Shown: piece by piece, positions 24,901-34,197 of the stretch | Numbering within the stretch: the first letter of the stretch is position 1 | Layout: each line of letters starts with the position of its first letter | Assembly (NCBI RefSeq): GCF_008312835.1 | Contig: NZ_VSKS01000012.1 | Span: forward strand, 62,001 to 126,000 | Direction: 5' to 3' | Origin: Streptomyces marokkonensis | GTDB lineage: Bacteria; Actinomycetota; Actinomycetes; Streptomycetales; Streptomycetaceae | Length of the DNA: 64,000 nt | Program-made: the position numbers and the translations under genes | Notes under the pieces: model-generated | Told to the model about the DNA's origin: nothing | The model's database searches: none | Seen by the model: only the letters and a program-made list of their open reading frames with translations

Positions 24901-27900
24901 TCAGCGGGCGTTGAAGTACTTGGCCTCCGGGTGGTGGATGACGATGGCGTCCGTGGACTGCTCGGGGTGCAGCTGGAACTCCTCGGAGAGGTGGACGCCG
25001 ATGCGCTCCGGCCGGAGCAGGTCGGCGATCTTGGCGCGGTCCTCCAGGTCCGGGCAGGCACCGTAGCCGAGGGAGAAGCGGGCGCCCCGGTACTTCAGGG
25101 CGAACATGTCCTCCATCTCGGCCGGGTCCTCCCCCGAGAAGCCGAGCTCGGAACGCACGCGCGCGTGCCAGTACTCGGCGAGCGCCTCGGCCAGCTGCAC
25201 GGACAGCCCGTGCAGTTCGAGGTAGTCCCGGTAGGCGTTGGCCTCGAACATCCGTGCGGTCTCCTCGCCGATGCGGGAACCGACGGTGACGACCTGCAGA
25301 CCCACGACATCGGTCTCGCCCGACTCCTCCGGGCGGAAGAAGTCCGCCAGGCACAGACGGCGGCCGCGGCGCTGGCGCGGGAAGGTGAAGCGGGTGCGCT
25401 CGTTGCCCTCCTCGTCCAGGATGATCAGGTCGTCGTCCTTGGAGACGCACGGGAAGTAGCCGTAGACCACGGCCGCCTCCAGCAGGTTCTCCGTCTGCAG
25501 CCGGTCCAGCAGCCCGCGGAGCCTCGGCCGGCCCTCGGTCTCGACGAGCTCCTCGTACGTCGGGCCCGCCCCGGTGCGGGCCTGCTTCAGGCCCCACTGG
25601 CCCTTGAACAGGGCACCCTCGTCGAGCCAGCTCGCGTACTCCTTGAGCTGGATGCCCTTGATCACGCGGGTGCCCCGGAAGGGCGGCTCGGGGACCGGGT
25701 TGTCGGTCGCGACGTCGGAGCGGACGTGCCCGGCCTCGGGACGTTCCTCGATCTCCACGGTCGCCGCGCGAACCCGTCGCTGCTTGAGTTCCGGGAGCCT
25801 GGCCCCGGGGACGCCCCGCTTGATGCCGATGAGGGCGTCCATCAGGCGCAGGCCCTCGAAGGCGTCACGGGCGTAGCGGACCTCGCCCTGGTAGATCTCG
25901 TGCAGGTCCTGTTCGACGTAGGCGCGGGTCAGGGCGGCGCCGCCCAGGATGACGGGGTAGTCGGCCGCGAGCCCCCGCTGGTTGAGCTCCTCGAGGTTCT
26001 CCTTCATGATCACGGTGGACTTGACCAGCAGGCCGGACATGCCGATGACGTCGGCCTTGTGCTCGTCGGCGGCGTCCAGGATCGCGGAGACGGGCTGCTT
26101 GATGCCCAGGTTGACCACGTTGTAGCCGTTGTTGGACAGGATGATGTCGACCAGGTTCTTGCCGATGTCGTGCACGTCCCCGCGCACCGTGGCCAGCACG
26201 ATGGTGCCCTTGCCGGCCTCGTCGGTCTTCTCCATGTGCGGTTCCAGATGCGCCACCGCGGTCTTCATCACCTCGGCCGACTGCAGCACGAACGGCAGCT
26301 GCATCTGACCGGAACCGAACAGCTCACCGACCACCTTCATGCCGTCCAGCAGGGTGTCGTTGACGATGTCCAGCGCCGGACGCTCCCTGAGCGCCTCGTC
26401 CAGGTCCTGCTCCAGCCCGTTGCGCTCGCCGTCGATGATCCGCCGCTTCAGCCGCTCGTCCAGCGGCAGCGCCGCCAGCTCCTCGGCCCTGCCCGCCTTC
26501 AGCGACTTCGCCGTCGCCCCCTCGAACAGCTGCATGAGCTTCTGCAGCGGGTCGTAGCCCTCACGACGGCGGTCGTGGATCAGGTCCAGCGCCGTGGTGA
26601 CCTCCTCCTCGCTGAACCGTGCGATGGGCAGGATCTTCGAGGCGTGGACGATCGCCGAGTCCAGACCCGCCTTGACGCACTCGTCGAGGAAGACGGAGTT
26701 CAGCAGGATGCGGGCGGCCGGGTTGAGACCGAAGGAGATGTTCGACAGGCCGAGGGTGGTCTGCACCTTCGGGTGGCGCTTCTTCAGCTCGCGGATGCCC
26801 TCGATGGTGGCCACACCGTCCTTGCGGGACTCCTCCTGGCCGGTGCAGATGGTGAAGGTCAGGCAGTCGACGAGGATGTCCTCCTCGCGGATGCCCCAGT
26901 TGCCGGTCAGGTCGTCGATCAGCCGCTCGGCGATCTCCACCTTCTTCTCGGCGGTCCGGGCCTGCCCCACCTCGTCGATGGTCAGCGCGATCAGAGCGGC
27001 ACCGTGCTCCCGCGCCAGCCGGGTGACGCGGGCGAAGCGGGACTCGGGGCCGGCGCCGTCCTCGTAGTTCACCGAGTTGATCACCGCACGCCCGCCGAGC
27101 TTCTCCAGCCCGGCCCGGATGACGTCGACCTCGGTGGAGTCCAGCACGATCGGCAGCGTGGACGCCGTCGCGAAGCGGCCCGCCAGCTCCCGCATGTCGG
27201 CCACACCGTCGCGGCCGACGTAGTCGACGCACAGGTCCAGCATGTGCGCGCCCTCGCGGATCTGCTCCCGGGCCATCTCCACGCAGTTGTCCCAGCGGCC
27301 CTCCAGCATGGCCTCCCGGAACTTCTTCGACCCGTTGGCGTTCGTCCGCTCACCGATCGCCAGGTACGAGGTGTCCTGCCGGAAGGGGACCGTCTGGTAG
27401 AGGGAGGCGGCGCCGGGCTCCGGACGCGGGTCGCGCTCCGCCGGGGTCACCCCCCGCACCCGTTCCACGAGCTGCCGCAGATGCTCCGGCGTCGTACCGC
27501 AGCAGCCGCCCACCAGGGACAGGCCGTAGTCCCGTACGAAGGTCTCCTGGGCGTCCGCGAGCTCTCCCGGGCTCAGCGGGTAGCGCGCGCCGTCCTTGGT
27601 GAGCTCCGGCAGGCCGGCGTTCGGCATGCACGACAGCCGGACGCGGGAGTGGCGGGCCAGGTAGCGCAGGTGCTCGCTCATCTCGGCCGGCCCGGTCGCA
27701 CAGTTCAGGCCGATCATGTCGACGCCGAGGGGCTCCAGCGCGGTCAGGGCCGCGCCGATCTCCGAGCCGAGCAGCATCGTGCCCGTCGTCTCCACCGTCA
27801 CCGACACGATCAGCGGGACCTCGAAGCCCGCGGTCTCCATGGCGCGGCGGGCGGCGATGACGGAGGCCTTGGTCTGCAGCAGGTCCTGGGTCGTCTCCAC

Positions 27901-28413
27901 CAGCAGCGCGTCCGCGCCGCCCGCGAGCAGGCCCTCGGCGTTCTGCTGGTAGGCGTCGCGGATGGCGGTGAAGGTGGTGTGGCCGAGGGTGGGCAGCTTG
28001 GTGCCGGGGCCCATCGAGCCGAGCACCCACCGCGGCCGGCCGTCCCGCGCCGCGCACTCGTCCGCGGCCTCGCGGGCGATGCGCGCGCCCGCCTCGGACA
28101 GCTCGGTGACGCGCTCGGGGATGTCGTACTCCCCGAGGGCGGTGAGGTTGGCGCCGAAGGTGTTGGTCTCGACGCAGTCGACTCCGGCGTCGAAGTACTC
28201 GGCGTGGACCGAACGGACGATGTCCGGGCGGGTCAGGTTCAGGATCTCGTTGCAGCCCTCGAGGTTCTGGAAGTCCTCGAGCGTGGGGTCGTGGGCCTGG
28301 AGCATGGTGCCCATCGCTCCGTCGGCGACCACCACGCGGGTGGCGAGCGCCTCTCGGAGAGCGGACACACGGGTCCGGCTGTCGGCGGAAGGGGTCAGCG
28401 GCAACGAGGCCAT
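24901..28413 (-). CDS. metH: Cobalamin-dependent methionine synthase MetH
   Basis: This 1170-residue enzyme transfers a methyl group from 5-methyltetrahydrofolate to homocysteine through cobalamin. In order, it has the homocysteine/zinc domain (about 20-330; LNCATGP and GGCCGTTPEH supply zinc cysteines), the pterin domain (about 350-620; IGERTNANGSKKF), the B12 cap and B12 domain (about 640-880; RGDVHDIGKN supplies the axial histidine, then SGLLVKS and GGAALT), and the reactivation domain (about 920-1170; GYGACPDLEDR). Length and order are full. A 9-bp hairpin lies in its leader, but I see no cobalamin riboswitch. It is divergent from gylR. Confidence 0.97.
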   Translation of the reverse strand: MASLPLTPSADSRTRVSALREALATRVVVADGAMGTMLQAHDPTLEDFQNLEGCNEILNLTRPDIVRSVHAEYFDAGVDCVETNTFGANLTALGEYDIPERVTELSEAGARIAREAADECAARDGRPRWVLGSMGPGTKLPTLGHTTFTAIRDAYQQNAEGLLAGGADALLVETTQDLLQTKASVIAARRAMETAGFEVPLIVSVTVETTGTMLLGSEIGAALTALEPLGVDMIGLNCATGPAEMSEHLRYLARHSRVRLSCMPNAGLPELTKDGARYPLSPGELADAQETFVRDYGLSLVGGCCGTTPEHLRQLVERVRGVTPAERDPRPEPGAASLYQTVPFRQDTSYLAIGERTNANGSKKFREAMLEGRWDNCVEMAREQIREGAHMLDLCVDYVGRDGVADMRELAGRFATASTLPIVLDSTEVDVIRAGLEKLGGRAVINSVNYEDGAGPESRFARVTRLAREHGAALIALTIDEVGQARTAEKKVEIAERLIDDLTGNWGIREEDILVDCLTFTICTGQEESRKDGVATIEGIRELKKRHPKVQTTLGLSNISFGLNPAARILLNSVFLDECVKAGLDSAIVHASKILPIARFSEEEVTTALDLIHDRRREGYDPLQKLMQLFEGATAKSLKAGRAEELAALPLDERLKRRIIDGERNGLEQDLDEALRERPALDIVNDTLLDGMKVVGELFGSGQMQLPFVLQSAEVMKTAVAHLEPHMEKTDEAGKGTIVLATVRGDVHDIGKNLVDIILSNNGYNVVNLGIKQPVSAILDAADEHKADVIGMSGLLVKSTVIMKENLEELNQRGLAADYPVILGGAALTRAYVEQDLHEIYQGEVRYARDAFEGLRLMDALIGIKRGVPGARLPELKQRRVRAATVEIEERPEAGHVRSDVATDNPVPEPPFRGTRVIKGIQLKEYASWLDEGALFKGQWGLKQARTGAGPTYEELVETEGRPRLRGLLDRLQTENLLEAAVVYGYFPCVSKDDDLIILDEEGNERTRFTFPRQRRGRRLCLADFFRPEESGETDVVGLQVVTVGSRIGEETARMFEANAYRDYLELHGLSVQLAEALAEYWHARVRSELGFSGEDPAEMEDMFALKYRGARFSLGYGACPDLEDRAKIADLLRPERIGVHLSEEFQLHPEQSTDAIVIHHPEAKYFNAR

Positions 28414-28458
28414 GAAAGGGGCTCCCTCAGGTGCGACGGCTGTCGGCTTTGCGGCTGC

Positions 28459-28486
28459 CCGGGAAGCTCCTGGTCGTGCTTCCCGG
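28459..28486 (-). promoter_or_regulatory. Hairpin in the metH leader
   Basis: Arms ccgggaagc (28459-28467) and gcttcccgg (28478-28486) form a perfect 9-bp stem with a 10-nt loop, about 46 nt upstream of the metH start. It could be a 5' UTR element or attenuator. It does not resemble a known riboswitch to me. Confidence 0.35.
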
Positions 28487-28639
28487 CAGGGCGCACGCCG
28501 TCAGGGTATCCGGGACCGCGCCCTGATGTTCAGGGCGTCCACGGGACGGACGAGGATGGCCGACTAGCGCTGTTCGGAGTAGGAGTTGCGGAACCGATCA
28601 GGGTCGACCATTAGCGAGAGGTCGGCATGGACCGGTAGT

Positions 28640-28656
28640 GTTCGGCATTGCCGAAC
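28640..28656. promoter_or_regulatory. GylR operator candidate upstream of gylR
   Basis: gttcggcattgccgaac has perfect 8-bp inverted arms around a single central base. It lies 56 nt upstream of gylR. A copy with 15 of 17 identical bases occurs at 29677-29693 before glpF, consistent with one regulator binding both promoters. Confidence 0.7.
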
Positions 28657-28711
28657 AGCGGCAGCGGCGCGTCGCGGGTCGACGGTCGAAGGGGACGGAG
28701 GCAGTACGGCG

Positions 28712-29476
28712 ATGGCACGGAACATCCAGTCGCTCGAACGGGCGGCAGCGATGCTGCGGCTGCTCGCGGGTGGCGAGCGACGGCTCGGCCTGTCGGACAT
28801 CGCCTCCTCGCTGGGCCTCGCCAAGGGCACCGCCCACGGCATCCTGCGCACCCTCCAGCAGGAGGGGTTCGTCGAGCAGGACGACGCCTCGGGGCGCTAC
28901 CAGCTGGGCGCCGAGCTGCTGCGCCTGGGCACCACGTATCTCGACGTGCACGAACTGCGGGCACGCGCCCTGGTGTGGACGGACGACCTGGCCCGCTCCA
29001 GCGGCGAGAGCGTCTACCTCGGGGTGCTGCACCAGCAGGGCGTGCTGATCGTGCACCACGTCTTCCGGCCCGACGACAGCCGGCAGGTCCTGGAGATCGG
29101 GGCCATGCAGCCGCTGCACTCCACGGCCCTGGGCAAGGTGCTGTCGGCGTACGACCCGGTGGCCCACAGCGAGGCCCTGGAGGCCGACCGCAAGGCGTTC
29201 ACCGACCGCACCGTGTGCGACCTCGACGCCTTCGAGCACATCCTCGACCTCACCCGCGCGCGCGGTTACGCGGCGGACGTGGAGGAGACCTGGGAGGGCG
29301 TCGCCTCGGTCGCCGCCCCCATCCACGACCGGCGGCGCATGCCGGTGGGCGCCGTCGGCATCGCGGGGGCCGTGGAGCGGCTGCGCCGCGAGGGCGAGCT
29401 GCGGCCCGAGCTGATCGCGGCGGTCCGGGACTGCGCCCGCGCGGTCTCGCGGGACCTGGGCGCCGGCCGGTTCTGA
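28712..29476 (+). CDS. gylR: IclR-family glycerol operon regulator GylR
   Basis: This is a 254-residue protein. The winged helix-turn-helix (about 1-65) contains LGLSDIASSLGLAKGTAHGI and LRTLQQEGFVEQDDASGRYQ. The IclR effector domain (about 80-254) includes GAMQPLHSTALGKVLSAY and RGYAADVEETWEGVASVAAP. S. coelicolor gylR is the known repressor of the glycerol operon, has about this length, and occupies the same place before glpF-glpK-glpD. Glycerol-3-phosphate is the presumed inducer (known for the system, not shown here). The ATG has CGGAGG upstream. Palindromes before this gene and before glpF are its likely binding sites. Confidence 0.93.
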   Translation: MARNIQSLERAAAMLRLLAGGERRLGLSDIASSLGLAKGTAHGILRTLQQEGFVEQDDASGRYQLGAELLRLGTTYLDVHELRARALVWTDDLARSSGESVYLGVLHQQGVLIVHHVFRPDDSRQVLEIGAMQPLHSTALGKVLSAYDPVAHSEALEADRKAFTDRTVCDLDAFEHILDLTRARGYAADVEETWEGVASVAAPIHDRRRMPVGAVGIAGAVERLRREGELRPELIAAVRDCARAVSRDLGAGRF

Positions 29477-29819
29477 GGGAAGACGGACAGGGAACCGGGG
29501 CGCCGCACGGCGTTCCGGTCACAGGCGTGCCCGGGGTGATGCCCGGGGCGCGCACACCGGGCGTGAGGCGGCGGAACGCCGCGAAGATCGATAACCCGGG
29601 ACGATCAATAACGATCGCGTTTTCGATAACCAAACTCTTGACGCGTGGGTGGCGCCGGGAAAGACTCCCGTCCATCGGTCGGCATTGTCGAACACCTACC
29701 GGCAATACGCGCTAGAGTGTGACAACGCCAAGGGCCGGCATCGCTCTCACCCCTGAGGGCGCCAATCCCCGGTGGGACCCGGGGGTCGGCTCCCTGGACG
29801 AAGGACAAAGGAGTCGCGG
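29477..29819. other. gylR-glpF intergenic control region
   Basis: This 343-bp region has no gene. It contains the second GylR-like operator (29677-29693), AT-richer sequence with repeated GATAAC/CAATAAC motifs (about 29586-29632), a TTGACG hexamer at 29638-29643, and TAGAGT at about 29713-29718 as a possible -10 element. It should carry the glycerol-inducible promoter of glpFKD. Confidence 0.65.
29677..29693. promoter_or_regulatory. GylR operator candidate upstream of glpF
   Basis: ggtcggcattgtcgaac matches the perfect palindrome upstream of gylR at 15 of 17 bases. It lies about 126 nt upstream of glpF, near candidate promoter hexamers. Confidence 0.68.
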
Positions 29820-30614
29820 GTGTCCAGCTCCGACATCTTCATCGGCGAGACCATCGGTACCGCCATACTCATCCTGCTCGGCGGCGGTGTGTGTGCCGCC
29901 GTGACGCTCAAGGCCTCCAAGGCCCGTAACGCCGGATGGCTCGCCATCGCCTTCGGGTGGGGCTTCGCCGTCATGACGGCGGTGTACATCGCGGGGCCGC
30001 TTTCCGGCGCCCACCTCAACCCGGCCGTGACCGTGGCGCTCGCCGTCAAGGACGGCGAGTGGAGCAACGTTCCGACCTACTTCGCCGGAGAGTTCCTCGG
30101 CGCGATGATCGGTGCGGCTCTGGTCTGGGTGGCGTACTACGGACAGTTCCAGGCCCACCTCACCGACAAGGAGATCGTGGGCGGACCGGGCGCGCAGGCC
30201 ACCGCCGCCAAGTCGGTCGAGGCACAGGAGAAGGGCGCGGGCCCCGTGCTCGGCATCTTCTCCACCGGTCCGGAGATCCGGCACACGGTGCAGAACCTCA
30301 CCACGGAGATCATCGGCACGGTCGTGCTGCTGCTCGCCGTGCTCACCCAGGGCCTGAACGACGCGGGCAACGGCCTCGGCGTGCTGGGCGGTCTGATCAC
30401 GGCGCTCGTGGTCGTCTCGATCGGTCTGTCCCTCGGCGGCCCGACCGGCTACGCGATCAACCCGGCCCGCGACCTCGGTCCGCGCATCGTTCACGCCCTG
30501 CTGCCGCTGCCCAACAAGGGCGGCTCCGACTGGTCGTACGCCTGGATCCCGGTGGTCGGTCCGCTGATCGGCGGTGCCCTCGCGGCCGGTATCTACAACG
30601 TCGCCTTCGCATAG
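29820..30614 (+). CDS. glpF: Glycerol uptake facilitator (aquaglyceroporin) GlpF
   Basis: This 264-residue channel protein has six membrane helices and two NPA half-helix motifs: [10 protein letters not shown] (NPA 67-69) and [12 protein letters not shown] (NPA 214-216). The Asp218 in NPARD is typical of glycerol-conducting rather than water-only channels. It passes glycerol across the cytoplasmic membrane. The GTG at 29820 follows AAAGGAGTCGCGG. It is the first gene of the gyl structural operon (gylC in S. coelicolor naming), followed 83 nt later by glpK, and is expected to be induced by glycerol through GylR. Confidence 0.95.
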   Translation: MSSSDIFIGETIGTAILILLGGGVCAAVTLKASKARNAGWLAIAFGWGFAVMTAVYIAGPLSGAHLNPAVTVALAVKDGEWSNVPTYFAGEFLGAMIGAALVWVAYYGQFQAHLTDKEIVGGPGAQATAAKSVEAQEKGAGPVLGIFSTGPEIRHTVQNLTTEIIGTVVLLLAVLTQGLNDAGNGLGVLGGLITALVVVSIGLSLGGPTGYAINPARDLGPRIVHALLPLPNKGGSDWSYAWIPVVGPLIGGALAAGIYNVAFA

Positions 30615-30697
30615 GTGACCAGGTCGCCGAAAGGCGCGAATGTTGTAGAAGCGCCGTACATACAGCCCCGTAACCAAGGAACACGCAGGAGCACACA

Positions 30698-32236
30698 GTG
30701 ACCGACGCCCACACCGCCGGCCCCTTCATCGCCGCCATCGACCAGGGCACCACCTCGTCCCGTTGCATCGTCTTCGACCGCGACGGCCGCATCGTCTCCG
30801 TCGACCAGAAGGAGCACGAGCAGATCTTCCCCAAGCCGGGCTGGGTGGAGCACGACGCCACCGAGATCTGGACCAACGTCCAGGAGGTCGTCGCCGGGGC
30901 CATCGAGAAGGCCGGCATCACCCGCGACGACATCAAGGCCATCGGCATCACCAACCAGCGCGAGACCACCGTCCTGTGGGACAGGAACACCGGTGAGCCC
31001 GTCCACAACGCCATCGTCTGGCAGGACACCCGCACCGACGCCCTGTGCCGCGAGCTCGGCCGCAACGTCGGGCAGGACCGCTTCCGCCGCGAGACCGGCC
31101 TCCCCCTCGCCTCCTACTTCGCCGGCCCCAAGGCCCGCTGGCTGCTCGACAACGTCGACGGCCTCAAGGAGCGCGCCGAGGCGGGCGACATCCTCTTCGG
31201 CACCATGGACACCTGGGTCATCTGGAACCTGACCGGCGGCGTGGACGGCGGCCACCACGTCACCGACGTCACCAACGCGTCCCGCACCCTGCTGATGAAC
31301 CTGCACACCATGCAGTGGGACGAGAAGATCGCCGAGTCCATCGGCGTGCCGCTCGCGATGCTGCCCGAGATCCGCTCCTCCGCCGAGGTCTACGGCGAGA
31401 TCACGGGCGGCAAGCTGGGCGACCTGCTGGGCGGCATCCCGGTCGCCTCCGCGCTGGGCGACCAGCAGGCGGCCCTGTTCGGCCAGACCTGCTTCGCCGA
31501 GGGCGAGACCAAGTCGACGTACGGCACCGGCACCTTCATGGTGATGAACACCGGCGACAAGATCATCAACTCCTACAGCGGGCTGCTGACCACCGTCGGT
31601 TACAAGATCGGCGACCAGGACACGGTCTACGCCCTGGAGGGCTCGATCGCCGTCACCGGTTCGCTGGTGCAGTGGATGCGCGACCAGATGGGCCTGATCT
31701 CCACCGCCGCCGAGATCGAGACCCTCGCGCTCTCCGTCGAGGACAACGGCGGCGCCTACTTCGTGCCGGCCTTCTCCGGCCTGTTCGCCCCGTACTGGCG
31801 CTCCGACGCCCGCGGTGTGATCGCCGGCCTGACCCGGTACGTGACCAAGGCGCACCTCGCGCGCGCCGTGCTGGAGGCCACCGCCTGGCAGACGCGGGAG
31901 ATCGCGGACGCCATGACGAAGGACTCCGGCGTGGAGCTCACCGCCCTCAAGGTCGACGGCGGCATGACCTCCAACAACCTGCTGATGCAGACGCTCTCGG
32001 ACTTCCTGGACGCACCCGTGGTGCGCCCGATGGTCGCCGAGACCACCTGCCTCGGCGCCGCCTACGCCGCCGGCCTCGCCGTCGGCTTCTGGAACAGCAC
32101 CGACGACCTGCGCGCCAACTGGCGGCGGGCCGCCGAGTGGACCCCCCGCATGGACGCGGAAACCCGCGACCGTGAGTACAAGAGCTGGCTCAAGGCCGTC
32201 GAGCGGACCATGGGCTGGCTCGAGGACGAGGAGTAA
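30698..32236 (+). CDS. glpK: Glycerol kinase GlpK
   Basis: This 512-residue FGGY-family kinase phosphorylates glycerol to sn-glycerol-3-phosphate with ATP. The N-terminal signature [20 protein letters not shown] (11-30) is the phosphate-binding strand. [16 protein letters not shown] and [12 protein letters not shown] are family blocks, and [11 protein letters not shown] plus [20 protein letters not shown] mark the ATP-binding domain. Length is normal. The GTG start has AGGAG 6 nt upstream. It lies between glpF and glpD in one operon, with only 8 nt to glpD, so translation is likely coupled. Confidence 0.97.
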   Translation: MTDAHTAGPFIAAIDQGTTSSRCIVFDRDGRIVSVDQKEHEQIFPKPGWVEHDATEIWTNVQEVVAGAIEKAGITRDDIKAIGITNQRETTVLWDRNTGEPVHNAIVWQDTRTDALCRELGRNVGQDRFRRETGLPLASYFAGPKARWLLDNVDGLKERAEAGDILFGTMDTWVIWNLTGGVDGGHHVTDVTNASRTLLMNLHTMQWDEKIAESIGVPLAMLPEIRSSAEVYGEITGGKLGDLLGGIPVASALGDQQAALFGQTCFAEGETKSTYGTGTFMVMNTGDKIINSYSGLLTTVGYKIGDQDTVYALEGSIAVTGSLVQWMRDQMGLISTAAEIETLALSVEDNGGAYFVPAFSGLFAPYWRSDARGVIAGLTRYVTKAHLARAVLEATAWQTREIADAMTKDSGVELTALKVDGGMTSNNLLMQTLSDFLDAPVVRPMVAETTCLGAAYAAGLAVGFWNSTDDLRANWRRAAEWTPRMDAETRDREYKSWLKAVERTMGWLEDEE

Positions 32237-32244
32237 GAACCGCC

Positions 32245-33861
32245 ATGACCACCCAGTCCACCCTGCAGTCCGTGCCTGCCCTGGGGACGCGCCCGGCGTC
32301 CGGCTCGAACCCGAGCCGCGCCGAGACCCGGGAGCAGCTCTCCAAGGCGTCGTACGACCTTCTCGTGATCGGCGGCGGCATCCTGGGCATCTCCACCGCC
32401 TGGCACGCCGCGCAGTCCGGCCTCAGGGTGGCTCTGGTGGACGCCGGTGACTTCGCCGGCGCCACCTCCTCCGCCTCCTCCAAGCTGCTCCACGGCGGTC
32501 TGCGCTACCTGCAGACCGGCGCGGTGAAGCTGGTGGCGGAGAACCACTTCGAGCGCCGTGCGGTCTCCCGCCAGGTGGCACCCCACCTGTCGAACCCGCT
32601 CACGTTCTACCTCCCCGTGTACAAGGGCGGGCCGCACGGCGCGGCGAAGCTCGGGGCCGGCGTCTTCGCCTACTCCGCGCTCTCGGCGTTCGGCGACGGC
32701 GTCGGCCACCTGCTCTCGCCGGCCAAGGCCGCGCAGGACGTGCCCGAGCTGCGCACCGACAACCTCAGGGCCGTGGCCGTGTACGGCGACGACCAGATGA
32801 ACGACGCGCGCATGGCGCTGATGACGGTCCGCGCGGCGGCCGAGTCCGGCGCGGTCGTCCTCAACCACGCCGAGGTCACGGGCCTGCGCTTCACCAAGGG
32901 CCGGGTCACCGGTGCCGAGCTGCGCGACCGCCTCTCCGGCGACGAGTTCGGCGTCAACGCGCGCCTCGTGCTGAACGCCACCGGCCCCTGGGTCGACCAC
33001 CTGCGCCGCATGGAGGACCCCGATGCCGCGCCGTCCATCCGGCTGTCGAAGGGCGCGCATCTGGTCCTGAAGCGGACCAGCCCCTGGAAGGCCGCGCTGG
33101 CCACGCCGATCGACAAGTACCGCATCACCTTCGCCCTCCCCTGGGAGGACATGCTGCTGCTGGGCACGACCGACGAGGAGTTCGAGGGCGACCCGGCGGA
33201 CGTCGCGGTCACCGAGAAGGACACCGCGCAGATACTCGACGAGGCCGCGTTCTCCATCCGCGACCAGCAGCTCGACCGTGACCTGATCACGTACGCCTTC
33301 GCCGGTCTGCGGGTACTGCCGGGCGGCCCCGGCGACACGGCCAAGGCCAAGCGGGAGACGGTCGTCACCGAGGGGCGGGGCGGGATGCTGTCCGTCGCGG
33401 GCGGCAAGTGGACCACGTTCCGCCACATCGGCCGTACGGTGATGCAGAAGCTCCAGGCCCTCCCGGGCCACCCGCTGGGCGAGGACTTCGAGCCGGTCTC
33501 CTCGCTGCCGAAGAAGCTGCCGCTGCCCGGTGTCGCCAACCCCCGCGCGGTCGCCCACCGGCTGCTGGTCGACGGTCCGGCGCCCGGCCCGCGGATGGCG
33601 GCGGACACCGCCAGGCACCTGGCCACCCACTACGGTTCGCTGGCCTTCGACATCGCCCGGCTGGCCAACGAGGATCCGGCGCTGGGCCGGCGCGTCCACC
33701 CGGACGCCCCGGAGATCTGGGCGCAGGTCGTCTGGGCCCGGGACCACGAGTGGGCCGAGACCGCGGACGACGTGCTGCGCCGCCGCACCACGCTGACGAT
33801 CCGGGGCCTGGCCACGGACGAGGTACGCGCGGACGTCCAGGAACTGCTCGACAAGAAGTGA
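32245..33861 (+). CDS. glpD: Aerobic glycerol-3-phosphate dehydrogenase GlpD
   Basis: This 538-residue FAD enzyme oxidises glycerol-3-phosphate to dihydroxyacetone phosphate and passes electrons to membrane quinones. The FAD fold LLVIGGGILGISTAWHAAQS begins at about residue 39. SSKLLHGGLRYLQTGAVKLV is the DAO signature. The C-terminal helical domain (about 410-538) carries RRRTTLTIRGLATDEVR, as in other GlpD proteins. Its ribosome site lies within the end of glpK. It closes the gyl operon and is followed by two hairpins (33873-33938) that probably terminate it. Confidence 0.96.
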   Translation: MTTQSTLQSVPALGTRPASGSNPSRAETREQLSKASYDLLVIGGGILGISTAWHAAQSGLRVALVDAGDFAGATSSASSKLLHGGLRYLQTGAVKLVAENHFERRAVSRQVAPHLSNPLTFYLPVYKGGPHGAAKLGAGVFAYSALSAFGDGVGHLLSPAKAAQDVPELRTDNLRAVAVYGDDQMNDARMALMTVRAAAESGAVVLNHAEVTGLRFTKGRVTGAELRDRLSGDEFGVNARLVLNATGPWVDHLRRMEDPDAAPSIRLSKGAHLVLKRTSPWKAALATPIDKYRITFALPWEDMLLLGTTDEEFEGDPADVAVTEKDTAQILDEAAFSIRDQQLDRDLITYAFAGLRVLPGGPGDTAKAKRETVVTEGRGGMLSVAGGKWTTFRHIGRTVMQKLQALPGHPLGEDFEPVSSLPKKLPLPGVANPRAVAHRLLVDGPAPGPRMAADTARHLATHYGSLAFDIARLANEDPALGRRVHPDAPEIWAQVVWARDHEWAETADDVLRRRTTLTIRGLATDEVRADVQELLDKK

Positions 33862-33872
33862 CGCCCGGTCCC

Positions 33873-33938
33873 CCGGCTCCCCCGCACGGGAGCCGGTGAC
33901 GGAAGGGGGGCGGTCCCGCGCCGACGGGGCCGCCCCCC
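33873..33938 (+). terminator. Double hairpin terminator after glpD
   Basis: The first stem is ccggctccc/gggagccgg (33873-33881 with 33888-33896). The second is a 13-bp stem (33905-33917 with 33926-33938), complementary except for one G-U pair. Both follow the glpD stop within 80 nt. The rest of the 336-bp gap to the next gene (33939-34197) shows no gene and should carry the PAC2 gene promoter. Confidence 0.75.
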
Positions 33939-34197
33939 TCCGTACGCCGCTCAGGGGCACCCGCCCTGAGGGACCCTCAGACGCGCGTCGTCACCGCCGC
34001 CGGCCGCGCGCGAGGCGCCGGCTTCCGTCGCCGGCCTCCATCGCGGCGACATGGGCCCGGAGTTCACCGCCGTAGTGTTTCCCGGTGTCCCGCGGGGCAG
34101 TGATGGGGCACTCCCCCTGTGAGGGGGCTGCGGGCGCCCCCGTGGGCACGCCGTAAGGTTGGGGCGTACGCGAGGGCACGTCGGAAGGAGGCGCTGG

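Noticed and set aside
24871-28614. A 1247-codon plus-strand frame antisense to metH
   Set aside because: It has no recognisable domain and the composition of an antisense GC-rich frame. MetH on the minus strand has full-length conserved domains.
28414-28711. Possible cobalamin riboswitch upstream of metH
   Set aside because: I could not find a B12-box-like sequence or the expected multi-helix layout; only one 9-bp hairpin is visible.
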